DNA of 64,000 nt from JAAGZL01 sp050297535 (GCA_050297535.1 JBNKSV010000002.1:1-64000), one strand, 5' to 3'; numbered from the stretch's first letter, positions 16,381-31,347 are shown. Numbers and translations: made by a program. The notes: a model not told the origin generated them from the sequence alone.

Positions 16381-17577
16381 CTATTCCACACGAATAGCAT
16401 GGGGATGGTCGATTCTTAAGGTACTCCACTCTGTGGCCACCATGGAGTACATATTTTCCATTTTTTTGGCCATGACCGTTGCTGACCATTGTGCGGCGTA
16501 GTCCTTAGCCGAGATCGTCAGTTGGTTGCGCATTTCCTGGTCGTTGAGCAGATTGACAACTTTGCTGGTGAAATCAGTTAATTCCTCTTTTGCGACATGG
16601 CAGCCCTTTCCATCGACCAGAACTTCGCTCGTTCCCATCACAGCGGTAGACACTACCGGCGTGCCAAGGGCCATGGATTCCAGTAGAACCAGGCCTTGAG
16701 TCTCGGTGCTGGAGGCGAATATGAACAGATCGGCGGCGCTATAACAGTCTTCCAGTTCCCCCTGACGATCCAGATATCCCATAAACCTAACGTTATTGGC
16801 GAGGCCAAGGGCTTTAACCTGTTGTTGCAAGGATACTTGCGCCGGGCCTTCTCCGGTTACCAGTAGTAGGGCGTCTGGTATTTTCAGCACCACTTTGGCC
16901 ATTACCTCTATGAGAAATTGGATATTCTTCTCCAGGGCCACACGTCCGACAAACAGCAACAGCGGTTGCTGTGCCGGGATATTAAAACGGTTACGGAAAC
17001 TTGCCCCATCGCCTTGGCTGAACTGTTCCATACGAATACCGGTAGGTATAACCTGTGCCGGTGTAGTCACACCATAGTCTCGCAGTACCTGCAACATGGC
17101 ATTGGATGGCGACACCAGAATATCCACGGTATTGCATTGACGGCAAGAAAAACTGCGTGCGACAAAATGCAGCAAGGCAGATGGTAATTGGGGGATGTAT
17201 TTATCCAGATACTCTTCGAAGAAGGTGTGGTATGTCTCAATGGACTTGGTGCCGAGTTTGCGCGCCAGATGGACGCCAGCGTAGTGAGCGACAAAAGGTG
17301 TCTGGATATGGATCAGGTCGAACCTACGCTTCTTCAACTCAGGCGCCATCATTTTGATAGCGCGGTAGTTCATCAGACGGTCTTCATGATCCATGGGGAT
17401 TTTACGGGACGGGATGCGAATTATTTCGAAAGGCTCATCTTTTGCGTATCCGTAATCAGGCGCGATAAGGGTGATTTCGTGCCCCAGCTTCTGCAGTTCC
17501 AGTGCAAAGGTCTGAATGGAGGTGGATACACCGTTGATGCGGGGGAAATATACGTCCGAGATCATCAGAATCCGCAT
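16381..17577 (-). CDS. GT4 family glycosyltransferase
   Basis: The protein has the GT-B fold of GT4 enzymes: an N-terminal acceptor domain beginning MRILMISDVYFPRINGVSTS and a C-terminal nucleotide-sugar domain with LFVGRVALEKN, VTGEGP and ASSTETQGLVLLESMALGTP (the EX7E motif). ETYHTFFEEY resembles diacylglycerol glucosyltransferases and PimB-like mannosyltransferases, so a lipid or exopolysaccharide acceptor is plausible. I place the start at ATG 17577 (398 residues); a GTG at 17607 would add ten residues. Neither has a clear ribosome binding site. It is divergent from the diguanylate cyclase. Confidence 0.88.
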   Translation of the reverse strand: MRILMISDVYFPRINGVSTSIQTFALELQKLGHEITLIAPDYGYAKDEPFEIIRIPSRKIPMDHEDRLMNYRAIKMMAPELKKRRFDLIHIQTPFVAHYAGVHLARKLGTKSIETYHTFFEEYLDKYIPQLPSALLHFVARSFSCRQCNTVDILVSPSNAMLQVLRDYGVTTPAQVIPTGIRMEQFSQGDGASFRNRFNIPAQQPLLLFVGRVALEKNIQFLIEVMAKVVLKIPDALLLVTGEGPAQVSLQQQVKALGLANNVRFMGYLDRQGELEDCYSAADLFIFASSTETQGLVLLESMALGTPVVSTAVMGTSEVLVDGKGCHVAKEELTDFTSKVVNLLNDQEMRNQLTISAKDYAAQWSATVMAKKMENMYSMVATEWSTLRIDHPHAIRVE

Positions 17578-17774
17578 GGGATTACTGGTTTCTGGTTTAA
17601 GGGCCACAGTCTATATAAGAACGTTTATTAACATCGGCGCATGGTAGCGCAGTTGTGTTGCAGTTTTATGAAAGGGATTTTACTTCTTAACTATTATGAC
17701 GCCATGGTGACAAAGTGGCTTTATTCGAATATGGCATTCTTTGCTACAATGAATCTGGCTTGGGGGTGCTTAGT

Positions 17775-19232
17775 ATGCAACGTTCTTACATAAAATATAA
17801 GTTAATAACCGCTCTTACTCTGGTTCTGATTTTTGCGTTTGTTCTCATTAACATCGTCAACTATCAGGTGGCGAAGGAGTCTGTACGGTCTGGAATTATT
17901 AATAATTCTTTACCGCTTACCCGGGATAACATCTATTCTGAGATCCAGGCCGACCTTATGCGTCCCATATTTGTGTCATCCCTCATGGCCAATGATACCT
18001 TCCTTAAAGATTGGGCGCTCAACGGTGAAAAAGAGACGAGTCACATCAAAAAATATCTGCGTGAGATAAAGGAGCGGTACGGCTTTTTCTCCACTTTTTT
18101 CGTCTCTGAGATGAGCGGCAACTATTACCATTTCAACGGTATCCTCAAACAGATGAATAGAGATGATGTCCATGATGTTTGGTACTACCGGTTCATTGAT
18201 AATGGTAAGCAGCACACGGTGGAGGTTGATACCGATGAGGCCTCACTGGGCACCCTGACCATCTTTATAAACCATAGGTTGCTGGACTATGCCGGAAAAC
18301 TGCTCGGCGTGACCGGCGTGGGTCTGAAGGTGGACAATGTCTCAAAGATCCTTGATGAATATCGTAAAAAATATAATAGAAATATCTACATGGTTGATGC
18401 TGCTGGTTTGGTGCAGCTGCATTACGATAAAAATCTTATTGGCAAGGCGAATCTGTATGATCAGGCCGGCATCAGTAAACATGCCGCTTCGATCCTAAGC
18501 CTGAAAGAGCAGGGTGATATATACGAATATGAAGTTGGGAATAGTCATATCCTCCTCATCGCCCGATATATCCCAGAATTCGACTGGTATCTCATAGTTG
18601 AACAGGATCAGAATGAGGCCTTGCAAACCCTCAAGGCCAACTTGTTTCGCAGTATGGTTTTTGCCGCCATTATTGTCTTGGTCGTGATTGGTTTAAATAT
18701 ATTTACGGTAAATTATTTTCAGTCCAAGCTGGAAAGGTTTGCGGTCACTGACAAACTTACCGGCGCTTTTAATCGCCGGGAGCTGGATTTTACCTTTGAA
18801 AAGACTCTGAAGACGGCTGGACGGCAACATACTGATCTCAGTGCAATCCTGATCGATGTTGATCATTTCAAGGCGGTCAATGATGTTCATGGGCACGTCA
18901 CTGGCGATACCGTTCTTAGGCAGGTGGTGGAGATCATAAACAAAGGGATGCGCGGTAATGATCTGCTGGTGCGTTGGGGCGGTGATGAGTTTATGGCCCT
19001 CACCCCCTGTTCTCTGGAGGTCGCTAGCGCGATGGCGGAGCGTATTCGCAGGGCTATAGAGGATTGGTCTTTCAATACGTCGGACAATCCGATCAGGATG
19101 ACGATCAGTTGTGGTGTTGCCAGGTTTCGTGAAGGGGATGATATCGACACCCTTACCAGTCGTTGCGATGAGGCCCTGTATCTAGCAAAGGAAAAAGGGC
19201 GCAATATTGTGCAACGTTGGGGAGAGGGGTGA
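17775..19232 (+). CDS. Membrane-bound diguanylate cyclase with periplasmic sensor domain
   Basis: This enzyme makes cyclic di-GMP from two GTP. From ATG 17775 the 485 residues comprise a membrane helix (about 9-29), a periplasmic dCache/PAS-like domain (about 30-290), a second helix (about 296-318) and a GGDEF domain (KLTGAFNRRELD; DVDHFKAVNDVHGHVTGD; RWGGDEF at about 400). RGND five residues before the motif is an RxxD inhibitory I-site, so product inhibition is expected. A GTG at 17715 is an unlikely upstream start. It would be a biofilm or motility switch (inference). Confidence 0.9.
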   Translation: MQRSYIKYKLITALTLVLIFAFVLINIVNYQVAKESVRSGIINNSLPLTRDNIYSEIQADLMRPIFVSSLMANDTFLKDWALNGEKETSHIKKYLREIKERYGFFSTFFVSEMSGNYYHFNGILKQMNRDDVHDVWYYRFIDNGKQHTVEVDTDEASLGTLTIFINHRLLDYAGKLLGVTGVGLKVDNVSKILDEYRKKYNRNIYMVDAAGLVQLHYDKNLIGKANLYDQAGISKHAASILSLKEQGDIYEYEVGNSHILLIARYIPEFDWYLIVEQDQNEALQTLKANLFRSMVFAAIIVLVVIGLNIFTVNYFQSKLERFAVTDKLTGAFNRRELDFTFEKTLKTAGRQHTDLSAILIDVDHFKAVNDVHGHVTGDTVLRQVVEIINKGMRGNDLLVRWGGDEFMALTPCSLEVASAMAERIRRAIEDWSFNTSDNPIRMTISCGVARFREGDDIDTLTSRCDEALYLAKEKGRNIVQRWGEG

Positions 19233-19300
19233 TGCCCCCCGTACCAGGGTAATCTTGGCCTCTATTTGCGGCATGCTCTCATCGCCCTGGGGACGGAGTT

Positions 19301-22120
<2,820 letters not shown>

Positions 22121-22197
22121 ATGCCTGTAACTTCAGATACTAGAAACGAACCCACAATCATACGCCTAATTCGATTTCCGGCCAAAGGGCAGATGCG

Positions 22198-22398
22198 CTA
22201 CTCCGTGTTTCCTATGGGGGCCAGCAGCAGGTAGAAGATCCAGGCAAACCAGGAGACAAACAGGACGGCCAGGAGCCAGAACAGCTTTTCCGCGCCTGAG
22301 GTCTTGTCTGAGGTGATAATAAAAAATATGGGTAGGAGCCAGAGGATCAGGAAGATGATTATGGCTCCGGCGCTCATTCCGAGGATGGTTGCTATCAT
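22198..22398 (-). CDS. Small membrane protein resembling a PLDc_N domain
   Basis: The 66 residues contain two hydrophobic helices with KTSGAEKLFWLLAVLFVSWF and AWIFYLLLAP, a pattern seen in the N-terminal membrane region of cardiolipin synthases (PLDc_N) and in free-standing small proteins of that family. It lies upstream of uvrA on the same strand. The role is unknown. Confidence 0.7.
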   Translation of the reverse strand: MIATILGMSAGAIIIFLILWLLPIFFIITSDKTSGAEKLFWLLAVLFVSWFAWIFYLLLAPIGNTE

Positions 22399-22501
22399 TA
22401 CGTCTTCTCAATATGGTTATATTCAACGAATCATGCCTGGTTGGAATTATAGGTTCAAGGGCGGCTAGGCTGTTAGGACTCCGGGACGGAAGGTGCGGAA
22501 T

Positions 22502-22882
22502 ATGAAAGTAGTTGGCATTGACCACATCGTATTGACGGTGGCGGATATAGAAACGACCGTACGATTCTACCAGGCAGTCATGGGCATGGTTGTCGAGGGC
22601 TTCGGCGCAGACCGGATCGCCCTCAAGTTCGGCAGGCAGAAGATAAACCTGCATCAGCTCGGTAAGGAGTTCGAGCCCAAGGCGGATCATCCCACGCCTG
22701 GATCGGCGGATCTCTGCTTTATCATCGAGACCGATCTGGAAGAGGCCATGCGGCATGTCCAGGATGCTGGGGTGGCGATTATTGAGGGGCCCGTAGCCCG
22801 GACCGGAGCCACCGGGCCGTTGCTCTCATTCTATTTTCGCGATCCGGATAATAATCTAATAGAACTATCTAATCTTATGTAG
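22502..22882 (+). CDS. VOC (glyoxalase/dioxygenase) superfamily protein
   Basis: The ATG at 22502 gives MKVVGIDHIVLTVADIETTV and 126 residues; the in-frame GTG at 22493 is less likely. The fold has two beta-alpha-beta-beta-beta repeats: HIVLTVADIETTVRFYQAVMG, then FYFRDPDNNLIELSNLM at the end. The N-terminal His and the Glu of IELSN are the expected metal ligands. The substrate cannot be told. GGAAGG precedes the start. Confidence 0.85.
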   Translation: MKVVGIDHIVLTVADIETTVRFYQAVMGMVVEGFGADRIALKFGRQKINLHQLGKEFEPKADHPTPGSADLCFIIETDLEEAMRHVQDAGVAIIEGPVARTGATGPLLSFYFRDPDNNLIELSNLM

Positions 22883-23120
22883 ACATATATCTCATTTTTA
22901 AATAACTAATTGATCTGGTTCGGGATTGTATGTGGTCAACGGTAATGTTACTGCTACACTTAAAGGATGAGCGAAGGCGTGCTCAAATCTTATTTTCCCT
23001 GGCGTGACACTAAGGTATTTCGCATATCTTTATTAATAATTTAAGCGTCTTATGCCGCTCGGGTGAAAGTGATAATGCATAGTTGAAAAAGAATCACTAA
23101 ATCATTTAGGTGAAATAGGC

Positions 23121-25286
23121 ATGAACCGTGAAGGCGAGATAGGGCAGTCGCATAAAGGTATATACATCGTTCTAATAAGCATTCATGGACTGATTCGGGG
23201 TGAGGATCTGGAGCTCGGGCGTGATGCCGACACCGGGGGGCAGACCAAATATGTGGTAGAACTGGCCAGAGCTCTGGGAGAGCATCCGGATGTGGCCAGG
23301 GTGGATCTGGTGACCAGGCGTATCGTAGATGAACAAATCTCCCCTGATTATGCAGAGCCAGAAGAGATACTCTCTCCCCACGCGCGTATCATTCGGATCG
23401 ACTGCGGCGAAGAGGGATACATTCCCAAAGAGCAGTTGTGGGATAGCCTAAGTAATTTCTCGGATAATCTTCTCAATTACCTAAGCGCACAGAAACGTAA
23501 ACCGGACGTTATCCATAGCCATTACGCCGATGCCGGTCATGTGGGCACATCCCTTGCGAACCACCTGGGAATTCCCCTGGTGTTTACCGGACACTCCCTG
23601 GGTCGTAGTAAGCGTGGCCGCCTCCTGGCCAGTGGCATGAAGGGCTCGGAGATTGAGCGGCGCTACAACATGCAAAGGCGCATCGAGGCGGAGGAGGCTA
23701 CTTTAGGGGTGGCGGATTGCGTCATAACCAGCACCCACCAGGAGGTGGAGGACCAATACGGGTTGTACGATTATTACCAGCCGGACCAGATGCGGGTAGT
23801 GCCGCCGGGGACGGACCTTGAGAAGTTTACTCCACCCAAGGGGGATGAACACAAAAGCTGTATCGCCAAGGAGCTTAAACGCTTTTTGAAAGACCCGGAT
23901 AAACAGATCATCCTGGCCCTGTCCCGTCCCGACCAGCGCAAGAATATCACTACCCTGATCAACGTATTTGGCGAGACAAAAAAACTGCGGCAGCAGGCCA
24001 ATTTGGTGCTGGTGGTGGGTAATCGCGATGATATAAGCGATATGGAGACCGGGGTCAGGGAGGTGTTGCAGGAGATCCTACTGGCCATAGACCGTCATGA
24101 CTTGTATGGACAGGTGGCCTATCCCAAACACCACCAGGCGACGGATGTGCCGGAGCTGTACCGGCTGGCGGCGCTATCCGGCGGGGTGTTTGTCAATCCA
24201 GCCCTGACCGAGCCCTTCGGTCTGACCCTGATCGAGGCATCCGCCTCTGGTCTTCCCATTGTTGCGACCGAGGATGGCGGACCGCGTGACATAATAAAAA
24301 ACTGCCGCAACGGTTACCTGATAGACCCACTGGACATGACCAACATAGCTGAGAGGCTGTTGCAGGTCCTGACCGATTCGAAGAATTGGGAATCGCTGTC
24401 ACACAATGGGATAAAGGGCGTGCGTAAACACTATTCATGGCAGGCGCACGTAGACAGCTATCTGGAAATACTGCGCCCGATCGTTGAAAAGACAGCATCG
24501 CGCTCCAAGCGAGCGCTAAAGCGGCGCCCCATGCTCTATCACAACCGCGCCATCTTCAGCGACCTGGATCAGAACCTGCTGGGGGACCAGGTATCGCTGG
24601 GGCACTTTTCCAAACTAATTCGTGACAACAGGAAATGTATAGCCTTTGGTATCGCCACTGGCAGAAGCCTGGAATCTGCCCTCCTGATACTGCGGCGCAA
24701 TAAGATCCCTCAGCCGGATGTGCTAATAACCAGCCTGGGTACGGAGATATACTATGCCCCGAACCTGATAGGGGACGCGGCCTGGAATCGACATATAGAC
24801 CATCTGTGGAACCCCAAGATCATCAACTATATCCTGAGCGAATTGCCGGGTCTGCGTCTGCAGCCTAAGAGCGAACAGGGCAAGTTTAAACTAAGCTATT
24901 ACATAGATCCGGAGATAGCTCCGGATAAGGGCGAGATCATTCGTCTGCTGCATCAGCATGAGCAGACCGCGAATGTGGTCTTTTCCTTCGGGCAGTTCCT
25001 CGACATTATCCCGATCCGGGCCTCGAAAGGGTTGGCCTTGCGCTGGTTTGCCGAGCAGTGGGATATCCCCCTGGAAAATATCCTGGCGGCGGGCGGTTCC
25101 GGTGCGGATGAGGACATGATGCGTGGCAATACCCTGGCGGTGGTAGTAGCCAATCGGCATGAAGAGGAGCTATCAGAACTGGCCGACATAGATAAGATAT
25201 ATTTTGCCGGCCGGCCGTTTGCCTCCGGCATCATGGAGGCGATAGAACACTATGATTTTCTGGGCGCCTGTGAGGTCCCTGAATGA
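23121..25286 (+). CDS. Sucrose-phosphate synthase (GT4 domain fused to HAD domain)
   Basis: The enzyme joins a nucleoside-diphosphate glucose and fructose-6-phosphate to give sucrose-6-phosphate. Residues 1 to about 470 form the GT-B part with the SPS signature GLIRGEDLELGRDADTGGQT and donor motif EPFGLTLIEASASGLP; residues about 480-721 form an HAD phosphatase-like domain (FSDLDQNLLGD; AAGGSGADEDMM). It is separated from a dedicated phosphatase by a four-base overlap. Sucrose synthase is less likely because of the HAD domain and the neighbour. Same gene order is known in halotolerant methanotrophs, where it supports osmoadaptation. Confidence 0.92.
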   Translation: MNREGEIGQSHKGIYIVLISIHGLIRGEDLELGRDADTGGQTKYVVELARALGEHPDVARVDLVTRRIVDEQISPDYAEPEEILSPHARIIRIDCGEEGYIPKEQLWDSLSNFSDNLLNYLSAQKRKPDVIHSHYADAGHVGTSLANHLGIPLVFTGHSLGRSKRGRLLASGMKGSEIERRYNMQRRIEAEEATLGVADCVITSTHQEVEDQYGLYDYYQPDQMRVVPPGTDLEKFTPPKGDEHKSCIAKELKRFLKDPDKQIILALSRPDQRKNITTLINVFGETKKLRQQANLVLVVGNRDDISDMETGVREVLQEILLAIDRHDLYGQVAYPKHHQATDVPELYRLAALSGGVFVNPALTEPFGLTLIEASASGLPIVATEDGGPRDIIKNCRNGYLIDPLDMTNIAERLLQVLTDSKNWESLSHNGIKGVRKHYSWQAHVDSYLEILRPIVEKTASRSKRALKRRPMLYHNRAIFSDLDQNLLGDQVSLGHFSKLIRDNRKCIAFGIATGRSLESALLILRRNKIPQPDVLITSLGTEIYYAPNLIGDAAWNRHIDHLWNPKIINYILSELPGLRLQPKSEQGKFKLSYYIDPEIAPDKGEIIRLLHQHEQTANVVFSFGQFLDIIPIRASKGLALRWFAEQWDIPLENILAAGGSGADEDMMRGNTLAVVVANRHEEELSELADIDKIYFAGRPFASGIMEAIEHYDFLGACEVPE

Positions 25287-26140
25287 CTGATTCGTCCTTG
25301 CTGATATGTACCGATCTGGATCGCACCCTGATTCCCAACGGAGTGCAACCACAGTCACCCGGCGCAATGGATATGTTCAAGGATCTGGTGAGCAGGCCGC
25401 ATGTAAAGCTCGCCTTTGTGACCGGCAGGGATCGCGCATTGGTTGCGGAGGCGATGGAGAAATACCTTTTGCCTCAGCCGGACTATGTGATCGCGGATGT
25501 TGGTACCAGTATATATGAGGTTAATTCCGGAAACTGGACCTCATGGGAACAGTGGGGGTGGGAGATAGGCCGGGCTTGGGCCGGGCTTAGTGGTGAAGAC
25601 ATACATGCGCTGTTGCAGGATATCAGCGAATTGAGACTTCAGGAGCCGCAGAAACAGAACAGTTTCAAGCTCAGCTACTATGTGCCGCTGAGATGCGCGC
25701 AAGAAGAGTTGTCCAAAAAGATTGTGGCGCGGCTACATGACGAAGATGTAAATGCCTCATTGGTTTGGAGCGTGGATAGTCAGGCATTCGTCGGGTTGTT
25801 GGATATCCTGCCTGCGGCTGCAACCAAACAACACGCGATAGAGTTTCTGATGGAAGAGTCCGGGTTTGAACTGCACAACACTGTCTTTGCCGGGGACAGT
25901 GGTAACGACATCTCTGTGCTTGCCGGTCCGATCAAATCGGTGCTGGTGGCCAATGCGGATGATGATGTGCGACAGGATGTATTGCGGGAGGCGGAGGCAA
26001 GATTGCATACCGATACCCTCTATCTGGCTAAGGGTGGGTTTAACGGCATGAACGGCAACTATAGCGCAGGTATCCTGGAAGGGATCGCACACTATTTTCC
26101 CAAGATAGACCCGTTACTAGGACCTGCTAACACTAATTAG
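25283..26140 (+). CDS. Sucrose-phosphatase (HAD superfamily)
   Basis: The 285-residue protein removes the phosphate of sucrose-6-phosphate. HAD motif I is CTDLDRTLIPNG with D11 as nucleophile and D13 as acid/base; VTGRDRALVAEA is motif II, and FAGDSGNDISVL is the metal-binding motif IV. The SPP-family pattern of a cap domain between motifs II and III is present (about 90-190). It overlaps sps by four bases (ATGA), which implies coupled translation. Confidence 0.9.
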   Translation: MTDSSLLICTDLDRTLIPNGVQPQSPGAMDMFKDLVSRPHVKLAFVTGRDRALVAEAMEKYLLPQPDYVIADVGTSIYEVNSGNWTSWEQWGWEIGRAWAGLSGEDIHALLQDISELRLQEPQKQNSFKLSYYVPLRCAQEELSKKIVARLHDEDVNASLVWSVDSQAFVGLLDILPAAATKQHAIEFLMEESGFELHNTVFAGDSGNDISVLAGPIKSVLVANADDDVRQDVLREAEARLHTDTLYLAKGGFNGMNGNYSAGILEGIAHYFPKIDPLLGPANTN

Positions 26141-26166
26141 TGCTACCGAGCCCTAAGGAGATGACG

Positions 26167-27066
26167 ATGGGTGGTGAACAAGATAACAGACCGATAATGT
26201 TTGGCGAGGTCTTGTTTGACATGTTTCCGGATGGAAGCGTGGTTCTCGGCGGCGCCCCGTTCAACGTGGCTTGGCATCTACAGGCGTTCGGGTTGGAGCC
26301 GCTCTTGATATCTAGAGTGGGTGCGGATGCCCTGGGAAGAAAGGTTGGTGTAGCTATGATGGGGTGGGGCATGGACCGATCTGGGTTGCAGGTTGATTCC
26401 GGCCATCCAACCGGAACGGTAAATGTCTCCCTCAACGATGGCGAACCGGAATTTGATATCGTCCCGAACCGGGCCTTTGATTATGTCGATCGTTATGCCT
26501 TGCCGCCATACTGGACCAGCCGCCCCCTCTACTATGGCACCCTGGCTATGCGTATGCCGGTATCCAAAGAGGCCCTGTGGGAGCTGAAGAATAACAGTGA
26601 AGGGTTCTCATTCATGGATGTGAATCTGCGTGCGCCCTGGTGGTCACGGGATGAGGTAATGGAGGCGTTGCATGGCGCGAGTTGCGTAAAGGTCAATCAG
26701 GATGAGTTGCATCAACTGGTTCAAGACGTTACAACTGTAGAGGCAAAGGCCGGATGGTTATTGGCCAACACCTCGGTGCAATCGGTCATAGTGACCCAGG
26801 GTAAGGGGGGTGCTGAGATATTTATGGAAGACGGTTCACGCAGGAGTGTTGCTCCCAAGTCGGCATTGAGGGTGGTTGATACGGTGGGGGCCGGTGATGC
26901 CTTCAGCGCTATTATGTTGTTGGGCCATATCAAGGGCTGGCGTCTGGATAATACCCTTGAGCGGGCGCAGGAGTTTGCCAGTGCCATAGTCGGGGTGCGC
27001 GGCGCTACTGTCCAGGATGTTAAGTTTTACCGCAGGTTTATGGAGCGCTGGAATAGTGATTCATAA
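26167..27066 (+). CDS. PfkB-family sugar kinase, probable fructokinase
   Basis: The start at 26167 has AAGGAG six bases upstream; ATG 26161 abuts the site and GTG 26140 overlaps the spp stop, so both are rejected. The 299-residue protein shows the substrate-binding VLGGAPFNVAWHLQAFG and the anion hole DTVGAGDAFSAI with catalytic D244. In the sucrose cluster it most likely phosphorylates fructose released by amylosucrase, returning it to sucrose synthesis or glycolysis (inference from context). Confidence 0.88.
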   Translation: MGGEQDNRPIMFGEVLFDMFPDGSVVLGGAPFNVAWHLQAFGLEPLLISRVGADALGRKVGVAMMGWGMDRSGLQVDSGHPTGTVNVSLNDGEPEFDIVPNRAFDYVDRYALPPYWTSRPLYYGTLAMRMPVSKEALWELKNNSEGFSFMDVNLRAPWWSRDEVMEALHGASCVKVNQDELHQLVQDVTTVEAKAGWLLANTSVQSVIVTQGKGGAEIFMEDGSRRSVAPKSALRVVDTVGAGDAFSAIMLLGHIKGWRLDNTLERAQEFASAIVGVRGATVQDVKFYRRFMERWNSDS

Positions 27067-27131
27067 CAAAGAAGACAGGGGGGTCTTCTGAGCGAGTTAA
27101 GAAATTACAGTTTTCAAAATAAGAGACAGCC

Positions 27132-29093
<1,962 letters not shown>

Positions 29094-29146
29094 CCAGTAT
29101 GCTCCTCGGCGGTTTATTCCAGCGGAGATTGTTGGAATCATAGGGT

Positions 29147-29200
29147 GGTAGGAGCCCGCTCCCGCGGGCGATGCCGATCTGGAATCGCCCGCGGTACAGG
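29147..29200. repeat. REP-like palindrome, GTAGGAGCC family, right arm truncated
   Basis: GTAGGAGCCCGCTCCCGCGGGCGAT starts at 29148 and an ATCGCCCGCGG arm follows, but the expected closing GGGCTCCTAC is missing and reads TACAGGTGTTGG. It fills the 272-base gap between amylosucrase and the transporter gene. The same family recurs at 45079, 51220 and 58926. Confidence 0.65.
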
Positions 29201-29365
29201 TGTTGGAATTTCTAGTTTCCGCGGATATTCTTGGGATCGGAAACAATACCACAACTTTCATGAGCCCATTATGTCCTTGCGCAGGTATCTGCTGTCCGAT
29301 CAAACCTGTTAGACTTAGACGCCTCAAATCCGCCCGTATCGGCAGTTATATCCAAGTGAAAGCAG

Positions 29366-30754
29366 ATGACACAGCAACTAGATAAGAAGCAAGGGATGAG
29401 TGCGCTGGAATCCCGGGCGGCCTTCTCCCTGGCCGGTATCTACTCCCTGCGCATGCTGGGACTGTTTCTTATCCTTCCGGTCTTTGCTCTCTATGCGGAA
29501 CACCTGCAAGGTGTAACCCCCATCCTGGTAGGTCTGGCCATTGGAGCCTATGGCCTGACCCAGGCTATACTCCAGATACCCTTTGGTATGCTTTCGGACC
29601 GCATTGGACGCAAGCCGGTGGTGGTGGGTGGACTCTTGTTGTTTGCTGCCGGGAGTGTGGTTGCCGCCATGTCTACCAGTATCTGGGGGGTGATTATAGG
29701 ACGCGCCATGCAGGGTAGCGGCGCCATAGCTGCGGCCCTGATGGCCCTGGCGGCGGATCTAAGCCGGGACGAGCAGCGTACTAAGGTGATGGCCGTCATC
29801 GGCATGAGTATCGGCATGGCCTTTATCCTGGCCCTGATCCTGGGGCCGGTGTTGAACGAGTGGATCGGGGTGCCAGGGATCTTCTGGCTTACATCCCTGT
29901 TGGCCCTGTTCGGGATAGGGATAGTGCTATTTCTGGTGCCGAATCCGCAAGCCACCCTGGTGCATAGTGATACAGAGGCGGTTCCGGCCCAGTTCGGTCA
30001 GGTCCTATCCAACCTCAACCTGCTACGCCTGGATCTCGGTGTTTTTGTTATGCACATGATCATAACCTCCGTATTTCTGGCGGTGCCGCTAGTGCTACGC
30101 GATCAGATGAGGATCGACAGCGCCCATCATTGGGTTGTCTATCTTCCAGTACTGGTACTTTCGATCATGGCTATGGTCCCCTTTGTGGTGCTCGCGGAGA
30201 AACGCAACCAGTTGAAGCCGGTATTGCTGGGGGCGGTAATGGTGTTGATGCTGGCGCAGATTGGGCTCTATCTCTTTCATGGCTCGCTCACTGGTCTGGT
30301 GTTAAATCTGTGGCTGTTCTTTACCGCCTTCAATCTGCTGGAGTCCACTATGCCATCCATTGTGTCCAAGGTGGCGCCTATCGCCAGCAAGGGCACTGCG
30401 CTTGGGGTCTATTCCACATCCCAGTTTGCCGGGGCCTTCGTCGGTGGTGTGGCGGGCGGTTGGATCCACGGCCGGTTTGAACTGGCCGGGATATTCCTGT
30501 TGGGGGCGGCGGCGGCGCTGGTTTGGCTGCTGGCGGCTATGGGCATGCAGCGACCGGCCAATCTCACTGCCCATATCATAGAACTTGGACAGATAGATGA
30601 GGCCAGGGCACAGGAACTCCAGGTGGAATTGGCGGATATACCGGGCGTGGGTGAGGTGGTAGTGGCCGCCGATGAAGGTATTGCCTATTTGAAACTGGAT
30701 AAAACCCAGACCGACTTCACAAAGCTGGATGCATTTTCCAAGGGCAGCGGGTAA
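29366..30754 (+). CDS. YajR-like MFS transporter with C-terminal ferredoxin-like domain
   Basis: The 462-residue protein has twelve predicted membrane helices and the MFS motif A GMLSDRIGRKPVVVGG after helix 2. After the last helix (about residue 390) comes a soluble domain of roughly 60 residues (VELADIPGVGEVVVAADEGI), matching the YAM domain of YajR. It precedes ssb by 62 bases, a common gammaproteobacterial arrangement. The substrate is unknown. Confidence 0.88.
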   Translation: MTQQLDKKQGMSALESRAAFSLAGIYSLRMLGLFLILPVFALYAEHLQGVTPILVGLAIGAYGLTQAILQIPFGMLSDRIGRKPVVVGGLLLFAAGSVVAAMSTSIWGVIIGRAMQGSGAIAAALMALAADLSRDEQRTKVMAVIGMSIGMAFILALILGPVLNEWIGVPGIFWLTSLLALFGIGIVLFLVPNPQATLVHSDTEAVPAQFGQVLSNLNLLRLDLGVFVMHMIITSVFLAVPLVLRDQMRIDSAHHWVVYLPVLVLSIMAMVPFVVLAEKRNQLKPVLLGAVMVLMLAQIGLYLFHGSLTGLVLNLWLFFTAFNLLESTMPSIVSKVAPIASKGTALGVYSTSQFAGAFVGGVAGGWIHGRFELAGIFLLGAAAALVWLLAAMGMQRPANLTAHIIELGQIDEARAQELQVELADIPGVGEVVVAADEGIAYLKLDKTQTDFTKLDAFSKGSG

Positions 30755-30816
30755 GATTAGCGATCATTTAAAACATTCAGGGACGGCATAGAAAAACCGG
30801 GAGGAAAGGAGAGATC

Positions 30817-31266
30817 ATGGCGACTAGAGGCGTAAACAAGGTAATACTGATTGGGAATCTGGGGCAGGACCCGGATGTAAGGTACATGCCAAACGGCAAC
30901 GCCGTGGCCAACGTCAGTTTGGCCACCAGCGAGACCTGGAAAGACAAAAACACCGGCGAGTCACAGGAAAAGACCGAGTGGCATCGTGTAGTATTTTTTC
31001 GGCGTCTGGCCGAGATTGCAGGTGAATATCTGAAAAAGGGCTCCAAGGTATATGTCGAGGGCAGGTTACAGACCCGTAAGTGGCAGGATCAAAACGGTCA
31101 GGAACGCTATACCACAGAGATAATAGCGGACCAGATGCAGATGCTGGATAGCCGTGGCGGCAGCGCCGCATTCGATGGAAATAGTCCACCCCAGCAGAAT
31201 TATGCCCCGGCTTCGTCACCGGCACCCACACCGGATGACGGATTTGACGACGACATCCCGTTCTAA
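30817..31266 (+). CDS. ssb: Single-stranded DNA-binding protein
   Basis: SSB of 149 residues with the OB fold beginning MATRGVNKVILIGNLGQDPD, a disordered proline/glutamine linker, and the acidic tip DDGFDDDIPF that docks replication and repair partners. A strong GGAGGAAAGGAG site precedes the ATG. It is followed by a terminator. Confidence 0.98.
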   Translation: MATRGVNKVILIGNLGQDPDVRYMPNGNAVANVSLATSETWKDKNTGESQEKTEWHRVVFFRRLAEIAGEYLKKGSKVYVEGRLQTRKWQDQNGQERYTTEIIADQMQMLDSRGGSAAFDGNSPPQQNYAPASSPAPTPDDGFDDDIPF

Positions 31267-31315
31267 GGTTCAGCGGTAAGTCTGCTTACCCGGCGATAAC
31301 AAGCCAATAAAATCG

Positions 31316-31347
31316 GCCCCTCTTCCAGGCAGGAAGAGGGGCTTTTT
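31316..31347 (+). terminator. Rho-independent terminator after ssb
   Basis: GCCCCTCTTCC pairs with GGAAGAGGGGC around AGGCA and is followed by TTTTT. Confidence 0.88.

Noticed and set aside
23121..25286. Sucrose synthase (SUS) call
   Set aside because: The C-terminal HAD domain and the adjacent dedicated phosphatase fit sucrose-phosphate synthase better.
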